Shown here: piece after piece, positions 11,325 through 23,100 of the stretch | How the letters are laid out: the number at the start of each line of letters is the position of its first letter | Numbering within the stretch: position 1 is the stretch's first letter | Assembly: GCA_020726505.1 (NCBI GenBank) | Contig: JAHLEZ010000011.1 | Coordinates: forward strand, 1,798,001-1,862,000 | Length of the DNA stretch: 64,000 bases | From: Leptodontidium sp. MPI-SDFR-AT-0119 | Taxonomy: Eukaryota; Ascomycota; Leotiomycetes; Helotiales; Leptodontidiaceae | Direction: 5' to 3' | Notes under the pieces: model-generated | Database searches by the model: none | Seen by the model: the letters and a program-made list of their open reading frames with translations, nothing else | Told to the model about the DNA's origin: nothing | Program-made: the position numbers and the translations under genes

Positions 11325-13778
11325 ATGGATTCACAAATGCCACCTTCAGATGTTACTCCCCTGGAAGAGTTCATGCGAGAAGGGAGTAAGAAATCCGAAC
11401 TAGTGCACAGAAACCCCGACTGTACGGATCCACCATACTTGAAAGTGGGTGATCCAGTTTTCAATGTACCATTACTTCCAACAACACTATGCGACGTTTG
11501 TCGTTCTATTCGTTTCCTACCGCTATCCGAGCTATCGGATCGTGAAATTCTGAAGGCGAGGACTTGTTATCCTGACCAAACTCTATGGGCTTTCAACAGG
11601 ATCCTATTCTCCTTTCATCAGCCGAGCCTAGAAGCTCTCTACAAGTCATCGGAAGATGGTTGTCATTGTTGTATCCTGATTTGGAAGAACGCTTTCGCGG
11701 AGCAAGACTTCTCTCCTTTCGAGTTTTGTGCCCATGACCCAATCATCCTGGATCATTCCCTCGGTATGAAGGAAGTGGTGTGGCAGCCAGGGTGGTTTCC
11801 AGGAAATGGGAATTATATGGGTATTCACCACGCTGGCAAAGAGTATGGATGGGCTCAGCTACGATTCTTACAAGTCCCAAGTGAGTCTTTCAAGTGCAAA
11901 ATGTGACACTACTGATAGCTGATGAATAGATCCCATGACACGCATACTTCAAAACAACGCCAACCGACCTTCGTCAGTCCTCCAAAACCTCCGTCTCGCG
12001 AAGAGATGGTTAGCAACATGTTGGGTCAATCATCCAAAATGTCTTCAGGTTAGAATCCCACTGATGCCGACTCGAGTCATCGATGTTGGCCCATCCGATG
12101 GATCACGTAGTCCTCGCCTTTGCACGCCATATGTCCAAACACGGTATTTGACCTTAAGTCATTGTTGGGGACCGTACCAGATAGCTACAACTACGACCGC
12201 GAACTTCGATGACCGGTGCAAATCCATTCCCATGGAAAGTTATCAAAAACCTTTCAAGATGCCATTCTTGTTACGAGGCAATTCGGGATGCGATAGATAC
12301 ATCTGGATAGACTCGTTGTGCATCATACAAGATTCTACGGAGGACTGGGCAAAGGGTATGTCGATCTCTCAACATTCAAACCGATAAACTAAAATGAGAT
12401 TTTCCATCCAGAGTCAGCCAAGATGTGCGCAGTCTACAAAAACGCACTTTTCACTATCGCTGCATCTCGTGCATCGAGCGGCAACGATGGTTTATTCACA
12501 TCAGAGAAACCAATCCTCCACACCCCCTGTTTACTTTCTCAATATGGGTTCTCCACGAAAGGCGGAAATCAATTCCACATTCATCTCACCTGCGATCCAG
12601 AACCAAGAGATCTCGGATTCCTCAAGAACGATCTCAAAGGTCCACTATATGACCGAGCATGGGTCCTCCAAGAAGAGAAGCTCTCTCACGCAACATTGGC
12701 ATTCACTGAAACGGGTATGACTTGGGAGTGCTCATACAGCATGGTGACATCTCAAGATCCAGAAGGGATGGACGACAACCTGCGTCAGGACTATCTGAAA
12801 TACGCCATCAAGCTAGGCGATCGCCATTCGCGCATGCCGTCCGTCCTCCGCAAAGAAAGAGACGACTTCAAGGCGCAGAATCCGACATATGACGAAAGAA
12901 TGCTCAAGACCCAGTTCACGTCAAAGCGAACGAATATCTACCAGGAGTGGAGCGACACTGTCGAACTGTATCTTCTGAGGAAGATTACTCATCCAAGTGA
13001 CAGATTACCTGCTCTCAGTGTATTGGCTGAAGCGACGAAGGAAGTCCTTTCCGATCGCTTCTCGCAGGAGAAATACGTTGGTGGGATGTGGCTGTACGAT
13101 CTTGCGAGGCAGCTTGTCTGGACAACATCTGTGACACACTTCCATTCACGGAAACACATGCACCTCCACCAGAAACGCGCTCTCGAGAATCTGCCTAAGA
13201 AACGCAGGAGTCGTCCTCCTGAGCTGTGTAAAGCGCCGACGTGGAGCTGGGCTAGTATGCATGAGACGCTTGTGTCGTGGGGAATGCATTACTGGGGCGG
13301 CTGGGGTGGAGATTGGATTAAGTTGTTGCTGGGGAAGACGGAATGGACTCCGGGCAGTTCGAATCCTTATGGAAATCTCTCGAGTGCAGCGCTCTGTGTG
13401 GAGGGTATGTTACTCTCTGTCTTCGTTATTGGGAAAGATGATCCGTATCTCTACGATATCACGCCTGCCCATCTCCGCGAGACGCCTCCGGGCGAAGAAC
13501 CACCTAAGTTCGTGAAAGTTGGGAAGTTGATTCTAGATGAGGAGAAGAGCTTGGAGGGGTTAAGGGATGGCGAGATGGGAAGGGCGATTGTGGAATTGAT
13601 GCCGGTTATCTCGAATGAGGATGGTGATCAAAATATTGACTACAAATGGCATGTTACGTGCTTGGCATTGGTTAAGACTGGGCTGGGAGATGGAAGGTTT
13701 AGGAGAGTTGGGCTGGGGTTGGTGAGGGACCTGGATTATTTTCATGATGTTGATAGGAGGGAGATTGTGCTTGTTTGA
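11325..13778 (+). CDS. HET-domain protein with compensated frameshift in the HET core
   Basis: Exons 11325-11880, 11930-12355 and 12412-13778 give 782 residues. HET hallmarks are RYLTLSHCWG, RYIWIDSLCIIQDSTEDW and SAKMCAVYKNALFTIAASRA, followed by YDRAWVLQEEKLS. Between the first two motifs the usual segment (FQDAILVTRQFGMR) is present but in the +2 frame. The annotated frame enters it through a one-base deficit near 12238-12250 and leaves it through a tandem GATA GATA at 12292-12299, which restores the frame without any stop. About 18 residues are therefore replaced by unrelated sequence. The cysteine-containing N-terminal region resembles other long fungal HET proteins. Members control allorecognition cell death in some species (family knowledge), but the partner here is unknown and activity is doubtful. 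Confidence 0.85.
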
Positions 13779-14352
13779 TGGCTGTCTTCACACAATTAAG
13801 TATTATTTCTCGGAAGGGTTATCATGCTGTAGGCTATCTTTGATCGTTCCAATGTGGCAAGTATGCAAATTTAAAACACTCAACAATTATCTCTTAAATA
13901 CATCGAGATCCTGGAGCAATTCTAGCAGTCCCTTGACTACTTTATCCTCTTTTGTGTAAACTCTTGTGGTCGGGTTTCCTTTTTTGGAGATATGGACTGC
14001 ATAGACTCCAGAAAATTGGCATTTGTAAGCCTAGAAGTAGGGAGTAAAGGGCAAAAAGGATAAGCTCATGAGGTAAGGCATTGTAGATTTTGTATTGCAG
14101 CCTGTAGGGTGGATTGTTCCTGCTCCCTCATAAGATCTTCACTTCCAATGTCACCCATTGGCTGTTTTGCCGAGCCAAGCCTTCAGGTACAACCACCACT
14201 CTCGACCTCAGCACCTTCCACGGCATGCAGTAAGCAATTGAAATCTTACATGTTTGAGAGAACCGTTCTCACGAACAAAAATCATCTCATCCCCCAACTA
14301 TATCAGTACACAGCCATCAAAACAACTGCTCGCTTCTGAATCATACTCGACC
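13779..14352. other. Intergenic region
   Basis: 574 bp with no supported gene. The frame of the following hydrolase is open back to 14254 with an upstream start codon, so a 33-residue N-terminal extension is possible. Confidence 0.35.
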
Positions 14353-15351
14353 ATGACAGATATCGACTGGAACACTGGCAATAAGCAGGGCCTCGTCTCT
14401 ATTGGCAGCCACCGTCTTTATCTTGAAGTCTCGGGCCCCGATCGTATACGTACTGAACCAGTTGTTGTCATCATCCAAGGGCTCGGCAGCTGCTCCTCGG
14501 CCTGGGCAACTGTCATTCGCCATCTTCGACCTCTTCTCCGCGTCGCCATCTATGACAGGGCTGGCCTAGGAAAAAGCGAGCGCTCTCCACGACCACTCAC
14601 GTCGGAGAACATTGTTTCCGAACTGAAAGACCTCCTTGATGTGACTACCATCAAACCTCCTTACCTCATCGTGGCACATTCTTGGGGAGGCGTCTTGGCT
14701 CAGGAGTTCATTTTCAAATACCCGGATCTACAGGTTGCTGGCTTGGTTCTCGTGGACGCAAACAATGAACGTACGCTCGAGATTCTAGATTGGCGACCTT
14801 TCATGAATTGGATCATCTCCAGTGGCATCGATATACCGGCGGCGCTTAATCTGACATTGCGAAATCAGATGAGTCAAGACGAATGGCTTCAGAGCCGGCA
14901 GGATGCGGCCCAGCCCAGCCACAGAGAGCAAGCAGCAAGAGAACTTGCCGCATATCCAGCCAGCTTTGAAGTACTCAGCAGGAAGAATTTGCTGTCCAGG
15001 GAACCTCCTCTCCTGGGGCTTGAGCCTCTTGTAGTAGTAGTGGGCACCAATGGAGCCGATATGCAGAAGCTCATGAAAGCGGCCATTGAGATAGGGTTTG
15101 GAACTCTAGAGGAGAGAGCACGTTTTCACAAGTTCGTCGAAGGGTTTGAGGATATTGACTATAGCCTGCAATCTTCTGCACAGCGCCTTTCTGGGAACTC
15201 GTTGGTCTATTCTGCGCGAGACAACAGTGGCCACAACGTCCACATGACGGAACCGGAGACGCTGGCGACTATTATTACATATGTTATGGATCACGCTCAT
15301 GGTGGAGGCAGATTCAGTAGAAGACTCAGTTTGTCTTCATTCTCGCATTGA
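14353..15351 (+). CDS. Alpha/beta-hydrolase fold protein
   Basis: Single exon, 332 residues from MTDIDWNTGN. An alternative in-frame start lies at 14254. The fold signatures are an HG-type oxyanion loop (VVVIIQGLGSCSSAW), the lid-proximal YDRAGLGKSE, the nucleophile elbow AHSWGG with Ser as nucleophile, the strand AGLVLVDANNE, a late acidic region, and a C-terminal His in NSGHNVHM. This fits the Ser-Asp-His triad of small esterases, lipases and haloalkane-dehalogenase-like hydrolases. The substrate cannot be inferred. There is no signal peptide with this start, so it is probably cytosolic. A basic Ser-rich tail (GGGRFSRRLSLSSFSH) follows the domain. Confidence 0.85.
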   Translation: MTDIDWNTGNKQGLVSIGSHRLYLEVSGPDRIRTEPVVVIIQGLGSCSSAWATVIRHLRPLLRVAIYDRAGLGKSERSPRPLTSENIVSELKDLLDVTTIKPPYLIVAHSWGGVLAQEFIFKYPDLQVAGLVLVDANNERTLEILDWRPFMNWIISSGIDIPAALNLTLRNQMSQDEWLQSRQDAAQPSHREQAARELAAYPASFEVLSRKNLLSREPPLLGLEPLVVVVGTNGADMQKLMKAAIEIGFGTLEERARFHKFVEGFEDIDYSLQSSAQRLSGNSLVYSARDNSGHNVHMTEPETLATIITYVMDHAHGGGRFSRRLSLSSFSH

Positions 15352-16102
15352 GAAATGGAGGGGTCCAACGGGTAGATACCTTGAAGACTATGGGGTTTGA
15401 ATTCATGGAAACATTAGTATTCCTTCCTAAATCTATGAGTGCCAATCATGTTCTAAGCTTCAGTATCATGAATCTCCTGGCGTAGGGGTGTCTCTTTTGC
15501 TTGTTCAGCGCACACAATCATGTCGCGTTTGAGTCTAGTCATTGACTGCCAAGATATCTTTACGTTCTTTCTACACATAAGAGCCTAGTCCTGATGTTGT
15601 GTGTGGTGGTCTCATAACATTTTTAATTCCCGTTCTCCAACATGACTGGTGCCTTGGATAAGATGTACCGAGCAAAACTGTCGGAGTTCCGGTGACAGCG
15701 GCTGCTACCACTTCACTTACTTGGAACTGAACACTCGAGAATGTTCATTTTCAACGAGATCTCAACGAAACATCGTTCTACTAAATGTATACTTGAGGCG
15801 GTTCGATTACTTGAAAGCGGATTGGGAACGGGGCGGGGCAGCCCAGGGTAAGCGACAACTGTTCACATCCCAACAGCATGTCACAGCTGCGTATTCTTCT
15901 GAATGGAATCAATGGCACATCATTACAAGCAATATCTAGAGGAACAATATTCAAATAGTCACTCAATTCGAACCGCCGACAACCACATTATTGCCACTCG
16001 TCTCACTCCGCAAGATACCCAAGTCTACGGTTCTGTTCTCTCCACATCCATCTTCCACATACCGTTCCGAAACTTACAGCCCCATGAGTATTTCGGACAG
16101 GT
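15352..16102. other. Convergent intergenic region
   Basis: 751 bp between the hydrolase and DUF1996 3' ends. Short frames only, none supported. Confidence 0.4.
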
Positions 16103-17363
16103 CTACATCACCTTGTGCCCACCAGGGAGTTCAGTCAACCCTATTAGTGCAGAAAATAATTAGTTCACGATTCTAAAGGATGACAAGCGAAAAACAGGCA
16201 CTCACAGCCATCGATATCCTCTTCCACGACAACATTTTGCGAGCATTTGTTCATATCGGCAATCGATTGAGTCTTTGCAGTGTTACAATTAACATAGCAA
16301 GAAGTATCGAGAATCTTCTGCAGCGAGTCGTCTTTCCAACCGAAAACGTAATCGGCATGGTTGGCATAACCTGTCCTGTCGCCGAAGGACCACTGATTTT
16401 CATCTATCAGTAGAAGTTCAAATATAAAGGAATGAAGATAGAGAACTCACAATAAACGGCTGACTTCCATCTTCAGGCCAGATCGATTTATCATTGAAAG
16501 GTTTCGTATCCCAAATAACCTCAAACATGACCTGCGAAGTGCGCACAGGATGAGTAGCCGGACACGGTCCAGCGCTCTCGAACGTTCCAGTCTCTGGATA
16601 AGCCATGTGGCTCATATGGTCTGGACTATCGAGGTTCTTCCCATCCCAGCAAGTTGGGAAACGGAGGGATGCCATGATACCAGCTGCGCAGACACGGTTC
16701 GGAAATGCGAGAGACTCGTGATCGCGACTTGCCATCGTATCGAGACAGGTGAAGGTAAGTTGACGGAAACGTGCTGCGTCGGCGAGGCTGTGCGCTTGGA
16801 CATCTCCGATGAACATGCGGAATCCCTAGGATGATATCAGTTACTACATTAAACTTGATTCGGAAGGATTTGCACTGCTTTGGGCTTTGCTCACTGGCTG
16901 GAATGCTTGGACTTTTGACTTCTGTGCGGTATCGTAGAGTGGATCTTGCATATAGTACACAGTCATCCCTCCACCTGCCGAGCCTTCAAATCCAGAATTT
17001 GCGAGTTGATGGACTCGTTTGTATGTCCCGTTCCTAGCTCTAAAGTACAGGATCGCAGTCCAGTAATTCGAGAAATCGTCGCTCATTTGACATGTCGTGC
17101 ATGATGACTCTCCTGGCATGTCTTTTGCATAGTCCATCGTGGCGTTGAAGGAATTCTACTCAAGTCAATAAACGTAGTTTCATGACCTCATGGGGGTTTG
17201 GACATACACCGCCAACGATTTGATGGACATGTGGAGATGGGATCTGGCCTGGGCTGACCAACGGATCAAGTCTCTGGGTGACGAGCTGAGAACATTGGAA
17301 TCGAATCAAAGCGTGACTCGAGCCAGCAAGTGCTGCTAGAAGAACAAAATTTGACCACTGCAT
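16103..17363 (-). CDS. Secreted DUF1996-domain protein
   Basis: Five exons: 17363-17208, 17155-16895, 16825-16451, 16392-16206, 16140-16103, giving 338 residues. A signal peptide (MQWSNFVLLAALAGSSHA) is followed by FQCSQLVTQRLDPLVSPGQIP and HVHQIVGG, the typical DUF1996 opening. CTTCQMSDDFSNYW, GFRMFIGD, RFPTCWDG and HMSHMAYP come next, and the join QPFI-WSFGDRTGY leads to NHADYVFGW. The 38-nt last exon supplies the conserved DIDG-WLTELPG ending. All joins keep frame. The acceptor for exon 4 was chosen at 16392 because it alone restores the family consensus in phase. DUF1996 proteins are widespread extracellular or WSC-linked fungal proteins of unknown activity. No WSC domain is present. Confidence 0.88.
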
Positions 17364-18500
17364 CTCAACTTTTGACCTTCACCACAGTCTTGCGATATCA
17401 GCACAGAAGCAAACGGGGTCTTGAGATATTGGGCGCGCAGAACTTTTAGACATGTGGCTTGCAATTAGTGGGAATGACTGAAGTCCTTCTCGTATCGGAT
17501 TTCCAAGCACTGAGACTTTCTAGGGACTGTTTAACGCCTATCTTTATTATAGCCTGTGCCATGTTCCAAGAAATTGGCGGGCTTTGATAGAATTTCTACA
17601 CCGGGTCGAGCCGATAAGATAGGCAAGAAGAATAAGGAATCAAGTCTTAGTGTTTAATTTTACCAGCAAGCAATCGCGGATGATTGATTCCGATCTGTAT
17701 TTCTCCCGCCTGGTGATGTTTACTTTCTCGGCCTTTCTTCGAACACAAGCCCAGCAATGCCTTCTGGAAATATGGTTGGTTCGTGAAGCAATATCCCGGG
17801 CTTAGCGAAGATAAGACGCAGATCATCTCCCGTGATTAATCTACGTTGACAAGGTGAGACTTTGTGGCTGTTTTGTTTTCACAGCCTGCAGAACTTCTTT
17901 AATCAATGAAGCATGTGCCGAACTTAGCCAAACATCCCTTTCAGCGGCTCGTCCCAACTCTCTCGCTTAATGTAGGGGCTTCAGATGCCGGATACACAAA
18001 CAGGCTGTTCAGCGACAAGTTTATGATTTCCTTGGAGCGATGAAAATAAATGACTATATTTCGCTTGGGCATATGAGATATCATACTTGTGGGAAAGTAC
18101 CATCGTCCAAAGAAGACTGGAGAGGAGGGTCCAACGAAAACACACCATCTGAACACAAAAACAGAACAATTATTTTCCAAGTAGTCTAAGAGGAGAGATC
18201 ACTGAATCTGTGATTGAAAATCTACAAAAGATTCGGTGAAGCCTATACTATTTCTCAGCAGTAGGTGAGGGGTAAGTAGAGTGCTGAGTGCTAAGTGCCG
18301 GAGCACATCAACAACATTCCACGACGGCGAGACTGCGGGCCGTAGGTTATTCCAATATTGCCAAATACCTACCAAGGATATCTCGGGTGGAAGATGTTGT
18401 GAGCGAAGTACTTATCGAACAAATAGATATGCAATCCCACGACGCCTTGAGTATCAGTTGCACGGAACACCCAGCAAGAGTCTCGGCCAACACTTGAACG
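17364..18500. other. Divergent intergenic region
   Basis: 1.14 kb between the DUF1996 and small-secreted-protein start codons. It is moderately AT-rich, with no supported gene, and presumably holds both promoters. Confidence 0.4.
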
Positions 18501-18988
18501 ATGCGATTCAACACAACATTCGCCCTTTGCTTCGTCCTTGTCTGTGTAAAAGCTCAGGCAGCTGCCGACGGATGTCCCAAGCGAGTGTACGCGTGTCTAG
18601 ATGTTATCAATTCCAGCTTATGTTTATCTCAAAACGCTGCAAGTGGCACGAAAGAGGCCATGGCGAAATGTGTAACGTAAGTAGCAACAGGCTGTGCTAT
18701 CAATTATTTCAACCTCGAGAACACCTCGTTCGTAATTATCAGATAGGAAGAACATTTGCTGACCTCATTTTAGGTACGAGAACAGTGCGAGCAACCTGAC
18801 TGGAGCTGAGAAGGTAATCTTGGCGCTCAAAGAAATGAATTTCAATGGTGCTTGTTTGAACAGAGAACATGCTGATACCTGATTTTCGGTAGCTCTGTCT
18901 ATGTCCTGGCTGCCATTCCGCCTCAATAAATGCTGCCATCGCCAAGGCTTTTCCACCGCCGTGCAGTGTCAATAGCACAAATCTGTGA
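18501..18988 (+). CDS. Small secreted cysteine-rich protein (effector-like candidate)
   Basis: Three exons, 18501-18676, 18774-18813 and 18893-18988, give 103 residues. The start MRFNTTFALCFVLVCVKAQA is a clear signal peptide. The mature part carries eight cysteines, at about 25, 32, 41, 57, 74, 76, 79 and 96, including a CLCPGC cluster and a C-terminal PPPC. Potential N-glycosylation sites are NSS, NLT and NST. Introns are 97 and 79 nt, with GTAAGT and GTAATC donors. If intron 2 were not removed, the frame would end at 18882 with a 94-residue product and only five mature cysteines. The eight-cysteine model is preferred because the spliced exon is Cys-dense and yields an even number for disulfides. 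I do not recognise the family. Neighbouring DUF1996 is also secreted. Confidence 0.6.
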
Positions 18989-20184
18989 TTGGATGAGTTA
19001 CAGATAAGAGACTTTTGAATTGTATATATGATGGAGCTTACGGTCCTCGGTGGAGAACAGATACGAGTTTGTTGGTGAAGTGGCTTAGGGTTGATGGAGA
19101 GAATGGTGGAGATTTTGAGGTGCTTAATCAAAAACCTGTGTGCGATGCAGAACATGGATTTAGCTTCAGCATTTAAATCTTTTGCCTAAAGGACTCAATG
19201 ATAGCAGTAAATCTTCTCTTGAACTGGAGTATTGATTGTGATGTGCCTGTTTCAATAAATAAACGATCAGGCATAAAATCTAACAAATTTTTTTTTTTAA
19301 AAAAGAAACAAAAAATAAGGGGTAAAGGGGCTCTCACGAGTCTGCGCCTGGCTCCGGTTTCGCAGTTGGATAGGAATGTCGTATTTACTAGATCCATTCT
19401 AGGTGTCGTTCTAGACTAGACAGATTTCCCTCTGGGTGAATACAGGGAGAAGAACCAAGTGAATCTTACACTGTAAACCGCCCAACATGAAGAACACTCA
19501 AACGTAGAAATAAACGCCTCACACAGGTAAGAAGACCACACACGAGTCCTCCATTCACCGTAAAAGTTCTGTATTGGAGATAGAGATGCTGATATCTATG
19601 CCCGCTCCATCTTTCCTCCCTCTTTCTCTATGCTCAGAATATCGTGTACCAACCAAGCCAACCCGCTTCAAAGATCCGTGGCACAGCCTATCTAATTTAC
19701 AAGAAGTGGAGACTCTCGCTTTCTTTCTCTCTTGCTCCCAATCTTGATCAAAACTCCAATCTTATATCGCATCGCGTGCCTGCTCCTACCCGCCGCATTG
19801 GTTCCCCTCATCTCCCTCGAAGAGCAAGATAAAGCTCGGAGGGAATCGCTCCAAGTTGAGTATGTTGTACCGAGTATTGGGAGAAGATGAAGATGATGTG
19901 AATAGCGGGAAAGTCAAATGACGAGAACAGAAGCAGGTAACAAATATAGCCCAAACGCCAACACTAACACTGGTATCCCAAATCAACCGTAACTGCACCA
20001 AACACCTTTGAAAATCATAATCGTGTACTGAACTGGACTGTATATGCGTAAGGAGATCGCGCCGTATGCGCACGGCTGTGTCGTATCGTATCGTAGCATG
20101 TCGAATCGTATCCAATCTTACACCCATTCCCATTCCCCATGTTCCCCTTCCCAGATCTCAGGCCCTATACCAATAAACATAGAA
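18989..20184. other. Convergent intergenic region
   Basis: 1.2 kb without a supported gene. It includes a T10/A6-type low-complexity tract near 19288-19315 and pyrimidine-rich stretches. Probably 3' untranslated regions. Confidence 0.4.
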
Positions 20185-23100
20185 TTACTCAACCTCTTCA
20201 TCAACATGAATCCGAAACCCCGCTTTCCCCGTCCCCATCCCCAACCCAGACCCAAGGTCGAACAAGCCATCAGGCTGACGACTCGGATACTCAGATGGGA
20301 CACTACTGGCATCACTCGCCTGATCATCGACATCGCCATCTTCCATTTCGTGTTCACCAAGTCCATGTCTGAGACCAGAAGGCACGCTTTTACCAACCGA
20401 GACAGGGAGAAGACGTGGGCTGTAGCCGTTCGAATGGGCATGATCAAGATCCAAATCATCCTCTACACCCTCCCACTCCTCATCAACCTGTCTCTGAGCG
20501 AACCCCGCCCCATACTCCTCACCATCAGAATCAAAATCACTCAGCGCGTTTGCCTCGCCTCCCTCTTCCCCATCAGCATACAAATCATCCGTCGTACTCC
20601 CCTCTTCATCATTATCGGCATTCGCCTCAGCATCAAAATCTCCATCCAGATCCTCATCTCCATCCTCATAAATCCCAATACTACTCCTCGTGCGACTGCT
20701 CGTCCTAGCGCGCTCGATGTACGGCGCATTGCTATGAGGAGTAGCGTACGCAAACGGCGTCATGCCTTCCTCTCGCTTGGTATTCACGTCGTCGAAGAAT
20801 GCGTAGGGGGAGGGTGGACCGGTGGAGTAGCGTGGTGTGTCGCGGGGTCGGGAGGGGGAGCGGGAGATGCGCCGGCGTTTGAGGGTGTTGAGATTTAGAT
20901 TGAGGGGTGGGTTTGTGGAGAAGGCCGATGCTGACGGAGCACGTGAAGGCGAGGATTGGGTTTCGTGCTCGAAAGAGGCGATGCGGCGTTTGGTTGTGTG
21001 TGCGCTGGTTGTGGTTGGCTGGGAGCTTTTTGTCGGGATCATAGTTGGGAGTGGCATTGAGGTGGTGCGTATGTGGATTGGTCGGAATGGATTCCTTTCT
21101 TTGAGGGGAGATAATGGCGGTGCATGTGGCGCGATGGATGTTGGTGTTGTGGACGCGTTAGGGGAAACAGCTGCTGAGGAGAAATGGTCGGATGGTGAAG
21201 CAGGATCGTATGGTTGGCCTTGGTGTTCATGTCCATGTGCATGGGAGCTTATACTGAGTGAGGAGATTTGAGACGCGAACGAGGAGTGGATGCTTTCGTG
21301 GGGAGGGTCGAGACGCTCGTCGAATTCCCAGCAGGGCTCATGGGCGTCTGCTTCAGGGGTGTGGTCGAAACTGGCTTGGTCGGGATAGACTCGAGGGAGT
21401 TGACGGAGCTTTTGCCATGTCCAGTCCGCATTGTTGTTGCCTAGTTGTTGGATGTAACTGTCTCGTTGAGTGACATATAGTCGACGAATTCCAGAATGTC
21501 GCATCGCAACACTGGCAGATAGAAATGGTACAGTCCACAGTGCAGGGGTCACCATCTCGGAGGGATTCAAATATCGCAGACAGGAGTCCTTGTGGATCTT
21601 CCGTAAAGGAATCCAAGGTGCTGATAACCCGAGATAGGTTTTCAGAGACCTTGGTACCGTGCCAGTATTCTCGTCGTCATGTTGAGTATATGGATCCTCG
21701 GTGAGAACTTCCGGTAGATCTCCAAAAGCTTTCAACATCGCGGCTTGCACATCTCGTGCATCAGGGCCAAGAATGCGAATCAGCCTGACGAGTCCCCTGC
21801 TCCTAAGTCGTTCATCAACTCTACTACGCAATCCACAAGCCCTAGCCATCAACCATTGCGAGTTTTGATCAGCAAGATCCGTAGCCGATCTCTCCCATGC
21901 CGAAGCCTGATCGTGAGCGGTGAGACATGCCTGAGCAGCAGCCATGGAGTTGTTTTGAGTCTGCGTCCACCCATCCGTTTGCGTGCTGTTCAGTCGCGAT
22001 CGTTGACTCATAGAGTGCTGTCCTGACCAGATACCCATGAGGCGTGATCCAAATGGCAGAAAAACGACTTCGACCTCCCAAGGACGGGAGTGAGATGGCA
22101 GGGCAGCAGCTTGGAGTTCAGCTACTTGGGCCTCAAGCACTTCGACACGAGAAGAGTCAAGACGATCCATGGCTGAAGCTATCATGACCGAGGAAGTGAC
22201 AGATGCTCTCGAGTCAAACGAGCTATTGACAAGCTGTCGACTACTGACGCTACTAGCATCATTGAGTGCGACTTGAGCCCTCTCAACATCACGAAGCCTT
22301 TCCTCAACTTCACAAACTCGGTTATCTAGACGATCATCGGCATCCTGCAGATCGTCAATAGCAGCGTGTGAGAAAGACGTATTCTCAAGAAGTTCTAGAC
22401 GATGTTCATGGTTCTGTATCTTAGTGGGATATTCCGAGAGGTTGTTGACAAGATGTCGAAGCCGGGGAATGAGAGATTCTTCGTTAGCGCCATCGACTTG
22501 AGTGAGGACCAGTGGACCAGAGTTGGATCCGGACTGTTTGATCTGGAGCTGAGACTGGTCATCCTTGGTAATGGGCTTTGCAGATGCTTGGGTAAACTTT
22601 TCGAGGGCGTCTCGAACATTGCTTACATCCTTGGCCAGGTCGCCATCAGTCACTGGATCCTGGGATGCTCTAGCACTTGGTGTTGCAACTTCGGTAAGGC
22701 TTTGCAAGAATGCATTCCCATTAGCGTCTTCATAGAGCTGCATTCCCCTGTTATCAACAGGCTGTTGTCCAGTCATGGGGTTCCCAGAGGTGATCGTAGG
22801 CATTGGATTGATCGTCCGAAGTCCTAGGCCAGATGGGCGGATAGAGGCACCTTGGCTACCAGAGGCCATGGATCCACCGTCAGATGGAAGCAAACATTGA
22901 GATGGAATAGCAGGGAGACTTGTGACAGATCCAGTATGTATGTAACGGCCCCATTGGAGAGTATCTGGCATGGAGTCTCGACGGCCTACATCTAACCCAG
23001 GATCCTGCACAGAAACAGCCTGTCTGATGGATGCATTTTGGACCATTCTCGGGGTTGCCTCTGCCATAGCAACATCAGCAGAGACTTTTCCAACCTGAGT

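Noticed and set aside
13366..13380. GTTCGAATCC, resembling a tRNA T-loop
   Set aside because: It lies inside the HET coding exon and no acceptor stem or anticodon arm can be folded around it.
16165..16206. Reading DUF1996 exon 4 through to a TGA at 16165
   Set aside because: A GTGAGT donor at 16205 and a downstream exon restore the conserved DIDGWLTELPG ending, so the read-through was discarded.
20044..21271. Long plus-strand frames (284 and 144 codons)
   Set aside because: They lie entirely opposite the acidic/basic low-complexity tail of the 1089-residue minus-strand gene and are its shadows.
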